Assembly (NCBI GenBank): GCA_934725835.1
Contig: CAKVCR010000126.1
Location: 1 to 7,966 of the forward strand
DNA from: an uncultured Odoribacter sp.
Lineage (GTDB): Bacteria; Bacteroidota; Bacteroidia; Bacteroidales; Marinifilaceae
Length of the DNA stretch: 7,966 bases
Direction: 5' to 3'
Positions 7,737 through 7,966 of this stretch are shown here, piece by piece. The position numbers and the translations under genes were made by a program. The notes beneath the pieces were generated by a model. The model was given only the letters and a program-made list of their open reading frames with translations, ran no database searches and was not told the origin of the DNA. Within the stretch, counting starts at the first letter, position 1, and the number at the start of each line of letters is the position of its first letter.

Positions 7737-7768
7737 ATATAAATCAAGGGTAATTGAGTGCATTTTAC

Positions 7769-7776
7769 TATTTTTG
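7769..7776 (+). promoter_or_regulatory. putative Bacteroides-type -7 box for purB
   Basis: TATTTTTG matches the Bacteroides -7 consensus TAnnTTTG and ends 40 bases before the purB ATG, implying a short leader of roughly 30-35 bases. A TTG at 7754-7756 is too close to serve as a normally spaced -33 box, so the upstream element is unclear. Together with the minus-strand box at 7729-7736 it makes a back-to-back divergent arrangement. Confidence 0.5.
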
Positions 7777-7816
7777 TAAGCGCAAAAACTAGATTAAATT
7801 ATAAATCAAATACGAT

Positions 7817-7966
7817 ATGCAACCATTAACAGCTATTTCGCCTATTGACGGAAGATATAGAGACAAAGTGGAGAATTTAGCCAATTATTTCTCTGAGAGT
7901 GCTTTAATCCGCTACCGTGTAACGGTGGAAGTGGAATATTTCATTGCTTTATGTGAAATTCCCCTG
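7817..7966 (+). CDS. purB: adenylosuccinate lyase, 3'-truncated by window edge
   Basis: First 50 codons of adenylosuccinate lyase, a cytoplasmic homotetramer that acts twice in purine synthesis: SAICAR to AICAR plus fumarate, and adenylosuccinate to AMP plus fumarate. The N-terminus MQPLTAISPIDGRYRDKVEN followed by FSESALIRYRVTVEVEYF matches the highly conserved start of PurB (E. coli has LTAVSPVDGRYGDKV, then FSEYGL and FRVQVEV). The SPIDGRY block at residues 8-14 fixes the start: no earlier in-frame ATG is needed, and the leader is A/T-rich without a Shine-Dalgarno. The catalytic His and the flexible signature loop lie beyond the right edge, so completeness cannot be judged. The gene diverges from the EI24-like gene across a 116-base spacer. 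Confidence 0.95.
   Translation, partial: MQPLTAISPIDGRYRDKVENLANYFSESALIRYRVTVEVEYFIALCEIPL

Overview
The window looks like chromosome of a gut-type Bacteroidota, most likely Bacteroides or a close relative. Four things point there: three tightly packed secreted glycosidases of GH92 and GH20 type, starts without Shine-Dalgarno sequences and with A/T-rich leaders, matches to the Bacteroides -7 promoter element (TAnnTTTG), and a purB start typical of the group. The species cannot be named from this sequence alone.

Layout. Positions 1-6509 hold a plus-strand run of three genes: a 5'-truncated GH92 alpha-mannosidase (1-2145), a complete GH20 beta-N-acetylhexosaminidase with a C-terminal F5/8 type C-like domain (2154-4232), and a second, complete GH92 alpha-mannosidase (4260-6509). 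The gaps are only 8 and 27 bases, so they are almost certainly one transcript whose promoter lies upstream of the window. Positions 6510-6911 are a 402-base convergent gap with no convincing gene. It holds one perfect 7-bp hairpin and a short open stretch that may be a decayed coding fragment. Positions 6912-7700 (minus strand) encode a 262-residue polytopic membrane protein of the EI24/CysZ-like family. A 116-base divergent spacer (7701-7816) carries a -7-like box for each direction. Position 7817 begins purB (adenylosuccinate lyase), which runs off the right end after 50 codons.

How the genes work together. The three glycosidases would remove terminal alpha-mannose and beta-GlcNAc/GalNAc from host N-glycans or other mannose-rich glycans, acting as exo-enzymes outside the cytoplasm. 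No SusC/SusD pair, endoglycosidase or regulator is visible, so membership in a full polysaccharide utilisation locus is inferred. The two GH92 proteins belong to clearly different sequence subgroups and probably have different linkage or substrate preferences. The right-hand part is housekeeping: de novo purine synthesis (purB) diverging from a conserved membrane protein of uncertain role.

I found no mobile element, CRISPR array, tRNA or rRNA, and nothing that clearly amounts to an undescribed system. The points most worth checking are the contrast between the two GH92 active sites, the hairpin and possible gene remnant in the convergent gap, and the symmetrical divergent promoter region upstream of purB.
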